A stretch of 64,000 nt of DNA from contig CM057344.1 of NCBI GenBank assembly GCA_030015575.1, positions 189,799,044-189,863,043 on the forward strand, read 5' to 3'. The stretch is from Agapanthus africanus (Eukaryota > Streptophyta > Magnoliopsida > Asparagales > Amaryllidaceae). Position numbers and translations under genes: made by a program. The notes under the pieces are model-generated. The model saw only the letters and a program-made list of their open reading frames with translations. It made no database searches and was not told the origin of the DNA. This document shows, piece by piece, positions 46,933 through 60,221 of this stretch (position 1 is its first letter; each line of letters starts with the position of its first letter).

Positions 46933-48300
46933 ATAACCTATGACTCGTTCAAAGGAAAAGGTTAAAACTTTGGCATAAGTTGCTTGTGAGCGAATAAGAA
47001 TCCTATGAATTAATGTGAATTCATGAGAAAGATGAGCCTTGGAGTTAGTTAGACTTGAGGCATACGAGATGTGTTGCTTTTGTAGTTTTGCTATGAATAT
47101 CTCAACACCATTTGGATTTTTTTACTTGGCCCAAGGTTTTGGAGGTGGTTTGAGTGGCAAGGAGTAGATGAAAGATTGAACAGGTTTGTGACATTGCTTA
47201 CTTTTGTACCTGTGGAGAGCTAAGATTCACATTTTTCCAAATTGCTTTGGGGTTCGGAAAGAATGCAACATTTTATGACCTATACAAGTGCAGATGACAT
47301 CTGATACATGTAATTAATGATCTCATCATTCAGATACTGACACATGTCGTTCCATCTCACATCAAACTTTGATTCGCCCGTTTAAATGAGCATGCAATAT
47401 GAAAATTCAATTTTTTAATCAACATTTAAGATGTTATATCGTGTCTTTAAGGACTAGAAGCAACAAATCTATAACTGTTTGTCGAGTCGATATACCATAA
47501 AATTCTAATAGCAGTTGGCGACTATTTTACTTGGTTTCCACAACCTTTTTAGCATTCGAATTTTATTTTTCTTTAACCCTATTACTGACCTTATAAAAGC
47601 CCAATTACCCAATCCGTTGTAACGGCCAGCCCAATTAACCGGGCCCTACCACTAGATATATAATTAGGTCACAATCCTCATAATTAAATAATCGCTTACC
47701 TCCCCACTTCTTTCAATGTTATCCATTTTATTTTAGAGTTATTTTATTAAAAAAAATCCCTTCTCAAGTTCACTGAAGATAAAGAACCTGAAAGCTTCTT
47801 CTTCGTATTCTCGTGGCTTAGAAAACTCGACCCAGCAACTAATTGAGATCGATATTGATCGATGGCCTAAACTGAATCCAAATTGAAGTAACCAAAACTT
47901 TTAATTTTTCGCTGGTTTAATTCAGGTTCGATTTATTTTAGACAAAAATAATGAAATACGATGAAGAAACAAAATAAGTAATATCATACTATATATAATA
48001 TCATATTATATATACTTTAATGCTGTGCATATTTAGCATTGCATTATAAAAACAGAATTAGTGGAAACCCAATCACTTATTATTATTTTATTTTGTTTGT
48101 TTCGGTTGGAGTTTTGATGATTTTTCTTAGAAAAACAAGTTTTGTACATCCATACCAACATATTTCTCAACCAAAATAAATAAATAAATTCAAATTATAT
48201 TGTTATCCAAGAAATTGAGAATCTTTGGGATGCTAGCTCCAATGTGATACCCTTATTCATGTATTACAGTTTTCTTCGAAAAAATGATTGTGTTAAAAAG
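46933..48300. other. Unassigned AT-rich sequence between elements D and G
   Basis: No LTR, pol or clear ORF is recognisable. This is the only stretch over 1 kb that I cannot assign to a mobile element. It may be host DNA or a very old element. It holds the promoter-like cluster at 47598-47663. Confidence 0.6.
47598..47663 (+). promoter_or_regulatory. Promoter-like cluster: two AGCCCAATTA boxes, GGGCCC and a TATATAA
   Basis: AGCCCAATTA at 47598-47607 and 47628-47637, GGGCCC at 47641-47646 and TATATAA at 47657-47663. GGCCCA/AGCCCA boxes upstream of a TATA are common in plant housekeeping promoters. No ORF follows before G begins, so any gene would be truncated. Confidence 0.35.
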
Positions 48301-50244
48301 TTTTGACAACAAATGAGGTGTTGGATATTCATCAAGAAATACCACTATGCAAAGCAAGAACTGGAGAAGCTATCAAAAACAAAACTGAGTAGTTTGTAGC
48401 ATTTGTTGGTTTTGCTAAAGAGGTCACTCCTGGTGAAGAGATCTCGGCTCTTTCCTCATCGAATAAGGTGCTGGATATTCATCAAAGAATACCACTATGC
48501 AAAGCAAGAACTAGATCGAACTTTTTTGAAAATTTCGATTCTAGAATATCTTTAGCTTTCTTTTCTTTTCATTAATTTCGTTAATGAAGTCCCATCATTT
48601 ATGTTTTCCCAAACATCACAGAAAATAAACGAAAATAAAACGTACGTTTATATCATCGGCATTCGCCACGGGCCCCCGTCATTCACCGTTAGGTTACTTA
48701 ACCAACGGCAGAGCGGGGGCTGGACTAGCGCGGGTGCAAAACATAAGCAACGTTTATTATATATATCATATATATAGCATTCGTCTCACGCAGTTATATC
48801 ATTACATCACAGAACTCAAGCAGCAAAAGTCAACATATGAAATATTGGATATATTAGGAGGTCCATGTTTTAAATTCAGTCAGAAATGAAAAACACGGAT
48901 TCCACGGTCGTGATGAATAGTCAAACCCACATCCCTAGACCCATACTAGAGCGGCAAGTAACCATGCCAATTTTAGAGTTAGGAGACCCGGTCTTGACTC
49001 CTTGAGATGGTCTCCCACTGGACTCTAGAACCCGGTTACTTGTGCTTCCCGCCTTGGATCTATCCTAATACGAAAAAGTAAATAATATACATCAATGGTG
49101 ATATCATCCTCAATCCGGAAGTGTCCCAATAAAAAAATATTACATACATTTTTACATGAATGAAAATTGAAAAATTCTCATCTTACACAAAACCCCTGGC
49201 TATTCAATCATGACAATCCAATATAACATATCACAGCAACACATAATATCACATGTTATCAACGTAAGTAAATATACGTATCCCGAATTCCGTTGACATA
49301 TAGCAACGAAATCGGGAATACCCCACATATTACACTTACGGTCGTAGAAAAGAAATGAAAAACTGCAATAATTAGAATCCGCAAATACCTTAAACATCAT
49401 AAACCCGGAATATCTCATATTCCGAATTTCTTGCCTAACCTATAAACCTTGCATTTTAGTCTTAAATCGAAAACACTTTTCAATAACTTAGTCGGGTAAT
49501 TCAACAAGATTCCCGATCACCCGATCTAATGCTCGTCAGGAACTTTAGTAGATAGATGCACCTTGATGCCTTCGACGAAGTGCACTTAGGCGTAACACTG
49601 TGGCCGCGAGCACCCGAGTAGATGCTTTTGGCAACAGGGTTCTCCTACAGTCACTTGTTCGAGGCTAGAGGCATGGTTATCTAGTAGTGTTTCCCGGCGA
49701 GTGTTCGCGTACAATACGAGATTGCGACGGAGTTTTGATCCGAATCAAAACTCCGTGGCAATCGATCAAACGAGACTAAACCGCTAGATTTACTAAACAC
49801 TAACTAGTTTTCATAAAACTAATTATTGTGAATTCTAAATATTGTATCACATATCAAACTTAACCCCAAAACGATGTTAAATTGCGACTTCGAAACACTC
49901 CAAATTGACTTAACAAAAAGATAACATCATATGCAATCTTGGCAAAATCAAACATAACCTGAAACCCTAAACCCAAGAGACTCGAACACCAAACAAAAAT
50001 CAAGACCAGGCTATATAAGAAAACATGCCAGGCCGGTTATTTGTGGGTTTTCGCCAGCCAAAAGTTTGAGTTTGGTTCTCGTTTTTCTATGGTGTTCTAG
50101 TTACATCATATATAACATTCTGCAGTTGTTTAAAAAAAATTTAGAGAACATTTTAAAATCGATAGAAACTTGGGTTTTAGATTTCGGTTTTCAGTGTTGT
50201 TTCAGTTTTGCAATTTTTAACACACCGTCTAATGCTCTAGCTTT
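48301..50244 (-). other. Leader of old copia element G, pol missing
   Basis: On the minus strand this is homologous to the leaders of A and B. It has the AAAGAGGTCACTCCTGG unit near 48416, TTCATTAA...TTAATGAA near 48570, CCGTT...AACGG near 48690, the large hairpin 48956-49041 and its closing stem 48907-48922 with 49198-49214, and GTAAGT/ACTTAC near 49264-49337. It stops abruptly near 48300; no pol follows. Substitutions are numerous, so this is the oldest of the four leaders. Confidence 0.75.
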
Positions 50245-50257
50245 GGCTCTAATGCCA
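50245..50257 (-). promoter_or_regulatory. Mutated primer-binding site of element G
   Basis: Minus strand TGGCATTAGAGCC, two transitions from the tRNA-iMet complement. Confidence 0.75.
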
Positions 50258-50263
50258 TGATAG

Positions 50264-50936
50264 TGTATCCTAGCACCACCACAAGGTTTTAACCGACATC
50301 AATCATGCAATTTTAAAATTTTCTTGGTGCTAAGCTACACTAACCTAGAATCTAACAAGATCATTAGGGTTTAAGCAATGATATAACAAAAACTACACTA
50401 AGTGAATAATGCTACAATCTTTATAGACCATGTCCTTCACTTCTAAAACTCCGGGTAGAAGTCCCTACGACTCCTCGTAGCTCCACTTGAAGAAAGATCG
50501 AGCTTGCTCCTTAATCTTTCATGCCGAAGATGATCCACCCGAAATTTCTCTAGGTCAAGCTAACTCTTCACTAATCTAGTATTAGTGAAGTAAACAACCT
50601 AGTCTTGAGTGCTAATCTAGAGTGGTTGATGAAGTGGGTTTATAAGCCCACTTAAAATTCTTTAACTCTTTATTTTCCAACTCATGGAAAAGAGTAGAGC
50701 TTGGTGGAGGAAGAAGAAGAAAATGAGAGAGAGCAATACAAGATGAGCTAGCATCAAAAATTATAAAGTGAAGAATGGCTTCTCTCTTTTCTCACTTATT
50801 GAAGCATGAATTAAAAACAATACATATATTACACCATGCTTCTATAGTGTAAATAAATGAATAAACAAAAGGAAAAAACCATGCCTCACCATACCATAAA
50901 TATCTCCCATTTTCCACCTCTTATTTTTATTTTCAT

Positions 50937-50973
<37 letters not shown>

Positions 50974-51743
50974 TAAGAGAATATAATTAGTGAGCAATAA
51001 TATTAGTTAACATATAATTATATCGAATGTAAATATATATCAAATTATTAAATCAACACTTGATTTAATAATCCAGTTATATCATATATAACCGACTAAT
51101 ATCATTTATCACCAGATTAGAATACGGTATCACATACTTGTATTTAATCAGGCTCCCGCACATATAAGCATATGTGCCCTACTTCATTTCGCTTGAACTA
51201 GGAAACCTCTGTGTGAGACTCTAAAGACTCGTCAATACGCCGGCAGTAGATAATGATCACATTAGTTACCCACAAGCCGTCAGCAGTACTAGCTGGACGT
51301 AATGGCTACCCAGGTATTAAGTGATTGGAAGATCATCAAGCAAGCTTGTCCAAACTCCTATGAAGCCTATAAGTAACACTTACCGTACAGTCCAGTCTTT
51401 TCGTCTGATATATCGCATATCGAGTTTAGGGGTGGAATCGTCAGACCCCAGTAATTTGATAAGTCATGTCGATGTATGGCTTATAACGGTTCGAGAAACT
51501 ACTGATAACACTTATCAGTAAATCTCATCAGCCCTGGCCAGGGACTTACTGTTATAGCCAATCGAGTATAGCGCAACATCAACTCCCAATACCGGGAGAG
51601 ACGAAACTCCTCCTATCGCTCACTGCCTCCATGTGACTCGGGACTGTACCCCAAATCCACCTATTTGCACGACCCTTTTGAGCCATGGTAGGGAGGAAAT
51701 CAAAGCACGGTGGGAACCACATAAGACACTATGACGATCTCGG
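50264..51743 (-). repeat. LTR of element G, first piece
   Basis: Starts TGTATCCTAGCACC (plus-strand reading), homologous to B's and E's LTRs with many changes. Interrupted by solo LTR H at CTCGG; continues at 53840. An AT microsatellite lies at 50941-50971. Confidence 0.85.
50941..50971. repeat. AT microsatellite
   Basis: Uninterrupted TA dinucleotides in G's LTR. Confidence 0.95.
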
Positions 51744-53834
51744 TGTAAGGTTTGTCTAGCATCCTATGAAGAGTTTTGAAGCATCACATGCCTTAAAGTT
51801 TTAATTTTGATGGTGCTAAACAAGCATGCAAAGGAATCGATCCTAGAAAATTAGGGTTTCGAAATTTAAAGCGAACAAAACTAGGGTTTCGAGACTACAA
51901 CCTTTGTAGCTCCCTTTCGCCGGACTCCTTGGTCTCTAGGGTGTTGAATGGAGGTCCTCTTGAAGTCCTCTTGCGTCTACGACGATCCACCCGGAGTTCC
52001 CCGTCCAAGCTCGCAACTTCGTAAAAACGAAGAGAACACTCTAAACAAGTTAGCTAAACTTGCATAGAATGATGTTGTGGTTTGGAATCTCACTTCAAAA
52101 ATCTTTCTTTAAGTGTGTTTAACTCACTAGAAAAACCTAGAGAGCAAATGGTGAAGGAGGATGAAGATGGTGGCTTTTCTTTTTAGCAAGTGTAAAAGAT
52201 AAAAGATGACCATTGAAAAAAAAAATGAAATATAACCTTTTATATTTTATTCCTTCTTACATCCAACCATGGTTAAGTGATGGAGAGTTTATTTAACTTG
52301 AGTTTTAAATGATAAAGAGAAGGATAACCCAAGGTTAGAGGTAGGTGAGCTTGGTTAGGTTAGAAGAAGAATGTAGAAGCTAGTAAAGATTATCCTTTTC
52401 TTTTCAATTTTGTTTTAAATACAAAATCAAATAAAAAAACATTACTTAATCCATGGTGTGAGTCTTATATTGCCACCATTTCCATGTGCTAACAACCATG
52501 ATAGATGGGTGTATGTATGTATGCATGTATGCACATCCACATGTGCATGAAACTAGAATGAAAGAAAGAAACACATGCATGCATGCATACATCCATCAAA
52601 TTCTAGAAAGGTTTCAAGTGAGAAAACTAATGGTTAGATGATAAATCAACACTTGATTTATCAATCCGGTCATATCTCATATGACCCCACCAAAAGCAGG
52701 CCACCCGATCAATGTTCGGTATCATATACGCTCATTTTAATCGGGTGCATGCGCATATCGCATACGCGCACCACAACGTTTCTCCTGGACTGGGTAACTC
52801 CTTTGTGGGATTCTAAGACTCGTCAATACGCCGGCAGAGGGTGATGATCATATCAGGTACCCCCAAGCTGTAAGCGGTCAGCTAAACGTAACGGCCACCC
52901 GGGTATTGAGCGATCAGAAGAAAACAAGCGAACCTGCTACAACTCCCGTCGAACCAACCGGCAACACTACCGTACAGTCCGGTCTCTTCGTCAGATATGC
53001 CGCATATCGAGCCTAGGGATGGTAACGTCGACCCTAATAACTCAATAAGTCGTGCCGGTGAATGGTCTATAACAGATCGAGAAACTACTGATAACACTTA
53101 TCAGCAATTCTCAGCAGCCCTGGCCAGGGACTTACTGATATAACCAGTCAGGCACAGTACAGCATCAACTCCCAATACCGGGAGAGACGAAACCCCTCCT
53201 ATCGCTCATTGCCTTCGTGTGTCTCGGGACTGTACCCAACGGCCACCTGTTTGCACGACTCAGTAGAGCCGTGGTAGGGTGGCAATCAAAGTACAGTGGG
53301 AGAACACACAAGACTCCATGACGATCTCGGGTCTACAGACTAACCTGTACCAGTGTCACCTGAGAACTGCTATCCGACGATAGATATAATTCCATATAGG
53401 AGTTCTCGGTGAGTCCGTCCAGTGTACCCAGTCAGCACTGAGCACCCGTATATGATCTTGATGTCAAACATCAATGAATGTAGGAACATCCATCGCCCAT
53501 CATATGGGTCTAGTATCATATACGCTAGTCTACTCTGGTATATCAATGCCCCGTCTCGATATACCTACGACTAGGGACTTTCCAGGATATGCTTATAGAC
53601 TACAGATGTCCCACTAGTATGATCTCCATCATAATCAGAGCAGTCAAGCCAATATCCTCAGGGCTTTATCAGCATGTATGAGTGAATAATAAGCATGATC
53701 AAATCAACATGTCAGATAAAGAAGAACCAGATAGCATACTATCATGTCGAGCAAGAATGCATACTGAATATATATACATGTATAGATACATCCACTATCA
53801 CATAATGGCCTCTAGGGCATACATATATCCAACA
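51744..53834 (-). repeat. Solo LTR H, Angela/BARE-like copia
   Basis: 2091 bp with the family ends (minus strand TGTTGGATATATGTATGCCC ... CCTTACA) and a perfect TSD CTCGG at 51739-51743 and 53835-53839. No internal region. It lies inside G's LTR in the same orientation. Confidence 0.93.
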
Positions 53835-53839
53835 CTCGG

Positions 53840-54293
53840 GTCTACAGACTAACATGTACCAGTGTCATCAGAGAACTGCTATCTGACGATAGATATAGCA
53901 CCATCTAGGAGTTCTCGGCGAGTCCTGTTCGGTGTACTCATTCTCTAATGAACACATGTGTACAATCTTTGATGTCAAACACCAATGGTTATGGGATCAA
54001 CCATCGCCCCTTACAGGTTCAAGAAATGCACACACTAGTCTACTTTGGAATATCGATGCCCTGTCTTGATACTCTCTTGACTAGGAACAGTTAAAGGATG
54101 TGCTTTCGGACTACACAAGTCCCAGTAGTATGATCCGCATCATAGTCCTGGTAGTCAAGCAAACATCCTAAGGGCTTTATCAACATGTATCAAAGAGACA
54201 ATATAAAAATACAAGTTTACATGTTAAGATAAAGAGCAACCAGATAGCATACTATCATGTAGAGCAAGAAAGTCCTCTATATATATGTCCAAG
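53840..54293 (-). repeat. LTR of element G, second piece, truncated by I
   Basis: Continues G's LTR from the H target site to ATATATGTCCAAG, about 80 bases short of the LTR start, where element I begins. Confidence 0.85.
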
Positions 54294-56804
54294 TGTAACA
54301 CCCGAGCCCAAGGCTACTAATTTCAGTTACTGTTTGAGTGTAGTGTGGTACTCTTTCCAATTATCTTGCTTGTTTGTGGTTTACTGTAAATTTTACCCGG
54401 CAAAGTCATTTCTGCATATAACAAATTTTAGCATCTAAAATAAAATTAAAAATATTCATCTTGGCCTACTTGACACCCCTAACCTTGCGGTAGCGTCCGT
54501 GCATCGTGTTCTCGTCCCGTTCAGTGAAACGGACGAGTTTGGACGGCTACGCGCACGTACGTGTGTCCGTTTTGGGGGTATGCTTTTGATCATAAAACAC
54601 TTCATTTTAAAATTTGGATCCCGCTTAAAATCCTATTATTTCAATTTCAAATTTTTGGACCCGACCCGGGCGCGATTTGGAAATGTTTTATTTGGCGCCA
54701 AAATCCCAAATTTTAATATTTCTTAAACCATCATATATCTTCTTAACAGTATGAATTCTACAGTTCCTTAAATCTTTAAAATCTTTTCTAAATCCTTCCC
54801 TATTTCAGTATCAACCAATCACCAGCTCCCCGTGGGCCCCTCGTCTCATCTCATATCTCTCTCTCTCTCTCCCCCCCCATATATTTAAAACCCGTTTCCT
54901 TCTTCTTTCTTTTTCAAAAAAGAAAAATAACCAGAGCGAGAACCATCATTGCAGCGTGCCCTAGCCACCGTCACCTCCATCCTCGCCGCCACAGCCCCAA
55001 CGGCGACGACGCCGTCGCCAGCACCCTCGCCTCCTATGCCTCGCCTCGCCAGCACCCTTCTTCTTCCCTTCTTTCCAACACCCTACAGCTTCTCTGCGGC
55101 CACCAGCGACCACCCCTGCACGCGTCTGCGCAGCCCCTGGTCGTCGCCGACGATCACCGGACCACTTGTGAACGCCTCTGTAAGCCTTCTCTCCCTCTCC
55201 TCCTCTTTCCTTTCCTTCTTTCCCCTCTGTAGAAATTTTCTTGAATCGGCAGAATCCCCCGCGGTCACTGTAGGCCACCGCCAGAGCCCGTCGACCTCGT
55301 CGTCGTTCTCGCGTCTTCTCTCTGTAACCACAGAGCAGTATTTTGTAAGCCTCTTCTTCTTCTTCTTCTTCTTTATTTTTCCCTTCCTTTCTTGTTGCAA
55401 AGTTTCTTGACATTCACTGTTCACATTCTCGCCGGAATCTGGTCGTGGCGACGACGTGACCCGACATTCCAGCGAGGTATCCCGACCCGCGTGGTTCCAT
55501 TGTTCGTTGTTTGGGTTCAATCCGTGAACAGTGCGCCCGTCGCGAGTTTCCCCGCCGACATTTACGTTTCGTTTTTCCCGGTTCGCGACCCGTCGAGGCA
55601 AGTACCCCTTGCTACTGCTATACAATATTTACATATATATTATGACACCCTAAACCTGTAAATTTAACTTGGTACGATCATTTCTCATTTTCGGTACAAT
55701 ATTGATTATATCATTTTACAGTTAAACTTGGAACCTACAGTTGCAAATTGAACCTAATAACCATATTTACCTGTTTAATCACATTTTTAATGTTAACGTA
55801 GCTTATGGCATTTATCCCTGTAGTTCTGTTCCATTCGGACACTCGTATGCTTTTAACCTGAAATAGCTGTACTGAACGTTACATAGATCATTGCACCTCT
55901 AAGGGTTCTTAAACCTGTTAACATGACTAAACGGCTATACTAGTCTTACTGCACTCTTGTAATCATCTCTATAACAATTTGATAACTATATTGCAAATTG
56001 AATGAAACTGCCTATTACTTAATTCATTGCTTATCTCATGTTGTTGATACCCATGCTAGATTATATAACTGAGTGTGAGCACACCCACGATATTGTTTAC
56101 ATATTGACCTGACTTGCTACACATATATATATTGATATACCTGACATGGTACCGTATACTGTTGACTTGACCTGATGTACCATGACCTGACCCGTTACCT
56201 GATCTTGTGTCTAATGCCAACAAACCTGACATGTAGTCCTCATGGACCGTTCCTGTTGTCTATCCAGACAAAGCTGCTTTTACCTGATCCTGTGTTGGCA
56301 TTAGTTCTTGATTACTGAATACCCGACTTGACAAACATAACTTGGGGGTATGGGGAAATCAAAGGTGAAACCTGACTTGTAACTCAACAGTTCGATACCT
56401 ATTCTGATCAGTCTTACGGGCTAGGCCAGCCCCGGAGTGATGATGCTGACATCACTCGCCCATCCTGCTACCTGTTACTGCCTAGCGGCACGTCTCGGTT
56501 TCAGCCCGAGAGTCCTTGACCGTGGTCCCGGGCATGCACGGGATACTATTGAGTTACATCGACGATTCATCAATTGATTTCAAAGACTTTAGACTAGAAA
56601 ACCTGATAGAACAGTTTAGTTTACCCACTGCACACTACCCTGCACTGCTTTGATTCATATTATTGTTACTTTCGTTTTATTCTTGCTTATATTGCATTGC
56701 CTGCTACACTGTTCATATTATTTTACTTGATGACATGACAAGCTGACGTTTGGGTTTTGCATGGCCCAGATTCCGTACTGTAGTTGCAGTCCGAGCAGGA
56801 GTAC
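54294..56804 (+). repeat. LTR-like element I, Tekay/Del-type, right end beyond J
   Basis: Starts TGTAACACCCGAG inside G's LTR. It has a CT run (54855-54870), TATATTTAAA at 54880-54889, a GC-rich leader-like part with CGCC/TCGCC runs (54955-55300) and a long non-coding tail with repeated ACCTGAC words. This is the layout of a long chromovirus LTR. The open frames at 54949-55410 on both strands are low-complexity and not treated as genes. No primer site is seen before J interrupts it. Confidence 0.5.
54880..54889 (+). promoter_or_regulatory. TATA box in element I
   Basis: TATATTTAAA after a CT/C-rich run, followed by a C/T-rich leader. Confidence 0.5.
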
Positions 56805-58324
56805 TGTTAGTTATATGTATGCCCTAGAGGCCATTACTGTACATTGGATGTATATTGTAATGGATGCTGGGACATATATAGGGAGGACTTTCTTGCTCGA
56901 CATGATAGTATGCTATCTGGTTGATCTTTACCTTAACGTGTACACTGATTGTCTCTCTGTTACATGTTGGTAAAGCCCTTAGGATGTGTACTTGACTACC
57001 TGGACTATGATGAGGATCATACTAGTGGGGACATGGTAGTCCATAAGTACATCCTTCAAAGTCCCTAGTCGTGGGTATATCGAGACGGGGCATCGATATA
57101 CCAGAGTAGACTAGCGTATACCTTCTCGTCCCATACAGATGGGCGATGGATGATCCCATATCCATTGGTGTTTGACATCAGAGATGATATACGGGTGCTC
57201 AGTAGAGACTGGGTACACTGGACGGACTCCCCGAGAACTCCCAGATGGTATTATACCTTACGTCAGATGGCAGTTCTCTGGTGACACTGGTACAGAGTAG
57301 TCTGTTGACCCGAGATCGTCATAGAGTCTTGTGTGGTTCCCACTGTGCTTTGATTTCCATCTTACCACGTCCAAGAGGGCGTGCAAAACGGTGGTTTTTG
57401 GGTACAGTCCCGAGTCACATGGAGGCAATGAGCGATAGGAGGGGATTCGTCTCTCCCGGTATAGGGAGTTGATGTTGCGCTGTGTTCGATTGGCTATAAC
57501 AGGAAATCCCTGGCCAGGGTTGCTGAGATTTACTGGTAAGTGTTACCAGTAGTTTCTCGAATTGTTGTAGTCCTCATATCGACACGACTTATCGAGCTAT
57601 TGGGGTCTGACGTTTACCACCCCTAGGCGAGATATGCGACATATCAGACGATCAGACCGGACTGTACGGTAAGTGTTACTGGTTGGATTCACAGGAGTAT
57701 GAGCGGGCTTGCTCGTCGATCTTCTGATCGCTCAATACCCGGGTGGCCGTTACGTTTAGCAGACCGCTTGCGGCTTGTGGGTGTTTGATATGATCATCAC
57801 CTGCTGCCGGCGTATTGACGAGTCTTTAGAGTCCTACACAGAGGTTTCCTGGCTCAAGCGAAACGAAATAGGAGCGCATATGAGATATGTGTGGGACCGA
57901 GAATAATGCGTGTATGTGATACCGTATTCCATTCTCGCGATGAATGTATCGACTGGTTGTATGCGATATAACCTAGTTATCGATTCAAGGATTGATTCGA
58001 TAAGCCGATACATTGGATACTAGTTGGTTATATGCGATATGACCGGATCATTGAATCAAGTGTTGATTTAATGATTTAATGTATAATTATATATATTTGA
58101 TATATTACTTTGCATTAACTAGTATTGGTTCACTTTAAATTGATTTTCTCACTTGAAGTTCACAAGTTGTATATGTGATATACTTTTGTGCACTTGATTG
58201 TATCATGTTTGATGATACATGTTAACTTGGTTAAGTGTAAAGATTAAACCATGGTTAAGTTAATGATTAGGGTTTTGCTTTTCTTTATTATTTATTTATA
58301 AATTAATATTGAAAAGAAAATCAA
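56805..58324 (+). repeat. Truncated 5' LTR of element J
   Basis: Collinear with A's LTR from TGTTAGTTATATG to about A position 15800, then it jumps directly to sequence matching A's leader at 17694 (GGCATGCGATGTCT). Confidence 0.85.
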
Positions 58325-58697
58325 TACTTGGTCAGGCATGCGATGTCTGAGATGGTTGCGGATTCCAACTGTTGTAGTTTTACACTTTCTTTTCTGTGAC
58401 CGTAAGTGTAATATGTGATATCGCCGGTTTCGTTGCTATATGTCAACGACAATTGGGATGGACATATTTACTTACGTTGATGACATGTGATGTTATGTGT
58501 TGCTGGATATGTTATATTGGATCGTCGTGTTTGAATAGCCGGGGGTTTTTATGTGAGATTAGTGTTTTTCATTTTCATTCATGAAAAAACTTGTATGTAA
58601 TATTCTTTTATTTGGGGCACTTCCAGGTTGCGGAAGATGTCACCTTTTGTATATTATTTACTTTTCCGCACTAGGATAGACCCAAGGAGGGGAGCAT

Positions 58698-58783
58698 AAG
58701 TAACCGGGTTCTGGAGTCCAGTGGGAGACCAACTCGAGGAGTCGAGTCCGGGTCTCCTAACTCCAGAATTGGAAGGGTTGCTT
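58698..58783 (+). ncRNA. Large hairpin of J's leader with compensatory changes
   Basis: AAGTAAC/GTTGCTT, TTCTGGAGT/ACTCCAGAA and GGAGACC/GGTCTCC. The middle stem differs from A's (TTCTAGGGT/ACCCTAGAA) at two pairs, and both partners changed together. Confidence 0.8.
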
Positions 58784-59581
58784 GCCGCTCTCGTAGGGGT
58801 CTAGGGGTGTGGGTTTGGCTATTCATCACGACCGTGGAATCCGTATTTTATACTGGCTCGTATTAAAACACGGACGTCCTAGTATATCCAATATTTCATA
58901 TGATTCTTCTGCTGCGATATCTGTGATGTGATCATGTGATGTTCTGTGATGGACACTTCATATAGTATATATGATATATTATATAGGCGTTACTTATGTT
59001 TTACACCCGCGCTAGCCCTGCCCCGCTCTGCCGTTAGTTACCTAACCTAACGGTGCACGAGGGGACATCGAGGCGAATGCGGATGGCATAAGTGTACGTC
59101 GTATTTATCTGTGATGTTTAGGTACTTAAATGATGGGACTTCATTAATGAGATTAATGAAATAAAAGAAACCTAATGATGTTGTAGAATTGAATTTCAAA
59201 ATAAAACAGGTAGCTACAGTTCTTGCTTTGCACAGCGGTATTCGATAAGGAAAGGACCGAGATCCCTTCACCGGGAGTGACTCCTTTAGCAATAACTGGC
59301 AGATGCTACACACTTGGTTTGTCTTTTGAATGCTTTTAAGAGTTTCTGCTTTGCACAGTGATATATATGATATATCCAGCACCTCATTCGACGAGGAAAG
59401 GACCGACGATCCCTTCACCGGGAGTGACTCCTTTAGCAAAACTAGAAAAGCCTCAAAAACACTCCATTTCAAAATCATTTGATTCTACAACGATATCAAG
59501 TTCATTACGCAATAGGTTTTCAGAAAAACCTGTCGTAGCCCTCCGTCATTTCAGATAAGTCCTATTTAGTATTCGTGCTAC

Positions 59582-59788
59582 GTTTGTTGACCTCCGTCAA
59601 GGCGTAGTGTGCGGTAGCTAACTAGTATTTATCTGCTTATGCATATGATGCAGATTGGATTAGGGTAGTCGTGCGGCCTTGTTGACCTCCGTCAAGGGTC
59701 GTGCGGGTGGGTTTAATTCGATCAAGAAATGACGGGTTGAACTTGACTAGTAGCCTATAGTTTGTTGACCTCCGTCAAGGTCATAGGG
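59582..59788 (+). ncRNA. Array of three covarying hairpins in J's leader
   Basis: TTGACCTCCGTCAA at 59587-59600, 59682-59695 and 59765-59778, with outer stems CTACG/CGTAG, CGGCC/GGTCG (one G-U pair) and CCTATA/CATAGG (one mismatch). Confidence 0.8.
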
Positions 59789-60221
59789 TGCTAGGGGTAA
59801 AATATTATCGGGAATTTCAATTGTTGAAATTTGCAATGAGATTGCATACCTTCTATGAGATAGTTGGATCCCGATACCCGCTGCGAGTAATTGTTACTCC
59901 TGGGAGAGTTTTATACATTACAATTAGCCAATCAAGTAGGTGTCTAGAAAGGTGTCAACGGGGTTACGCCTCTGGGAAAACGAGGTTTACATTAATTAGG
60001 TTCGTGCGAAAGCACGGGGGACTTCCCTCAAAGTACCGACACTGGCCTGGCTGAAAGATTGGCGAACTTGTAGTGTGTAATTAATCCCGGCTAGTCTTTC
60101 CTTTTAGGGTTTGAAGGAAGATTTGATAAAAAGCAGTGGGAGCCATCCTGATTAGATAAAATAATAACCAATCTATTCTTGAAAGAGCGCACGCTGAGTG
60201 TTTTCTTCTCTCTCTCTCCAG

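Larger units (their letters stand above)
58325..60221 (+). other. Structured leader of element J (5' part deleted)
   Basis: Contains the same stems as A and B. GTAAGT/ACTTAC with AATATG/CATATT (58402-58475) lies upstream of the closing stem 58524-58540 with 58817-58832 and its inner hairpin 58698-58783. CCGTTAG...CTAACGG is near 59031-59053, three TTGAC hairpins are at 59587-59778, AATTTCAA...TTGAAATT at 59813-59831 and CGTGC-GAAA-GCACG at 60003-60016. It ends with CTCTCTCTCTCCAG. No gag frame is seen. Confidence 0.75.

Noticed and set aside
54949-55625. Open frames of 150-180 residues on both strands in element I
   Set aside because: They overlap each other, are low in complexity (Ser/Pro/Phe or Arg/Glu runs) and follow from the CT/GC-rich LTR leader; no domain is visible.
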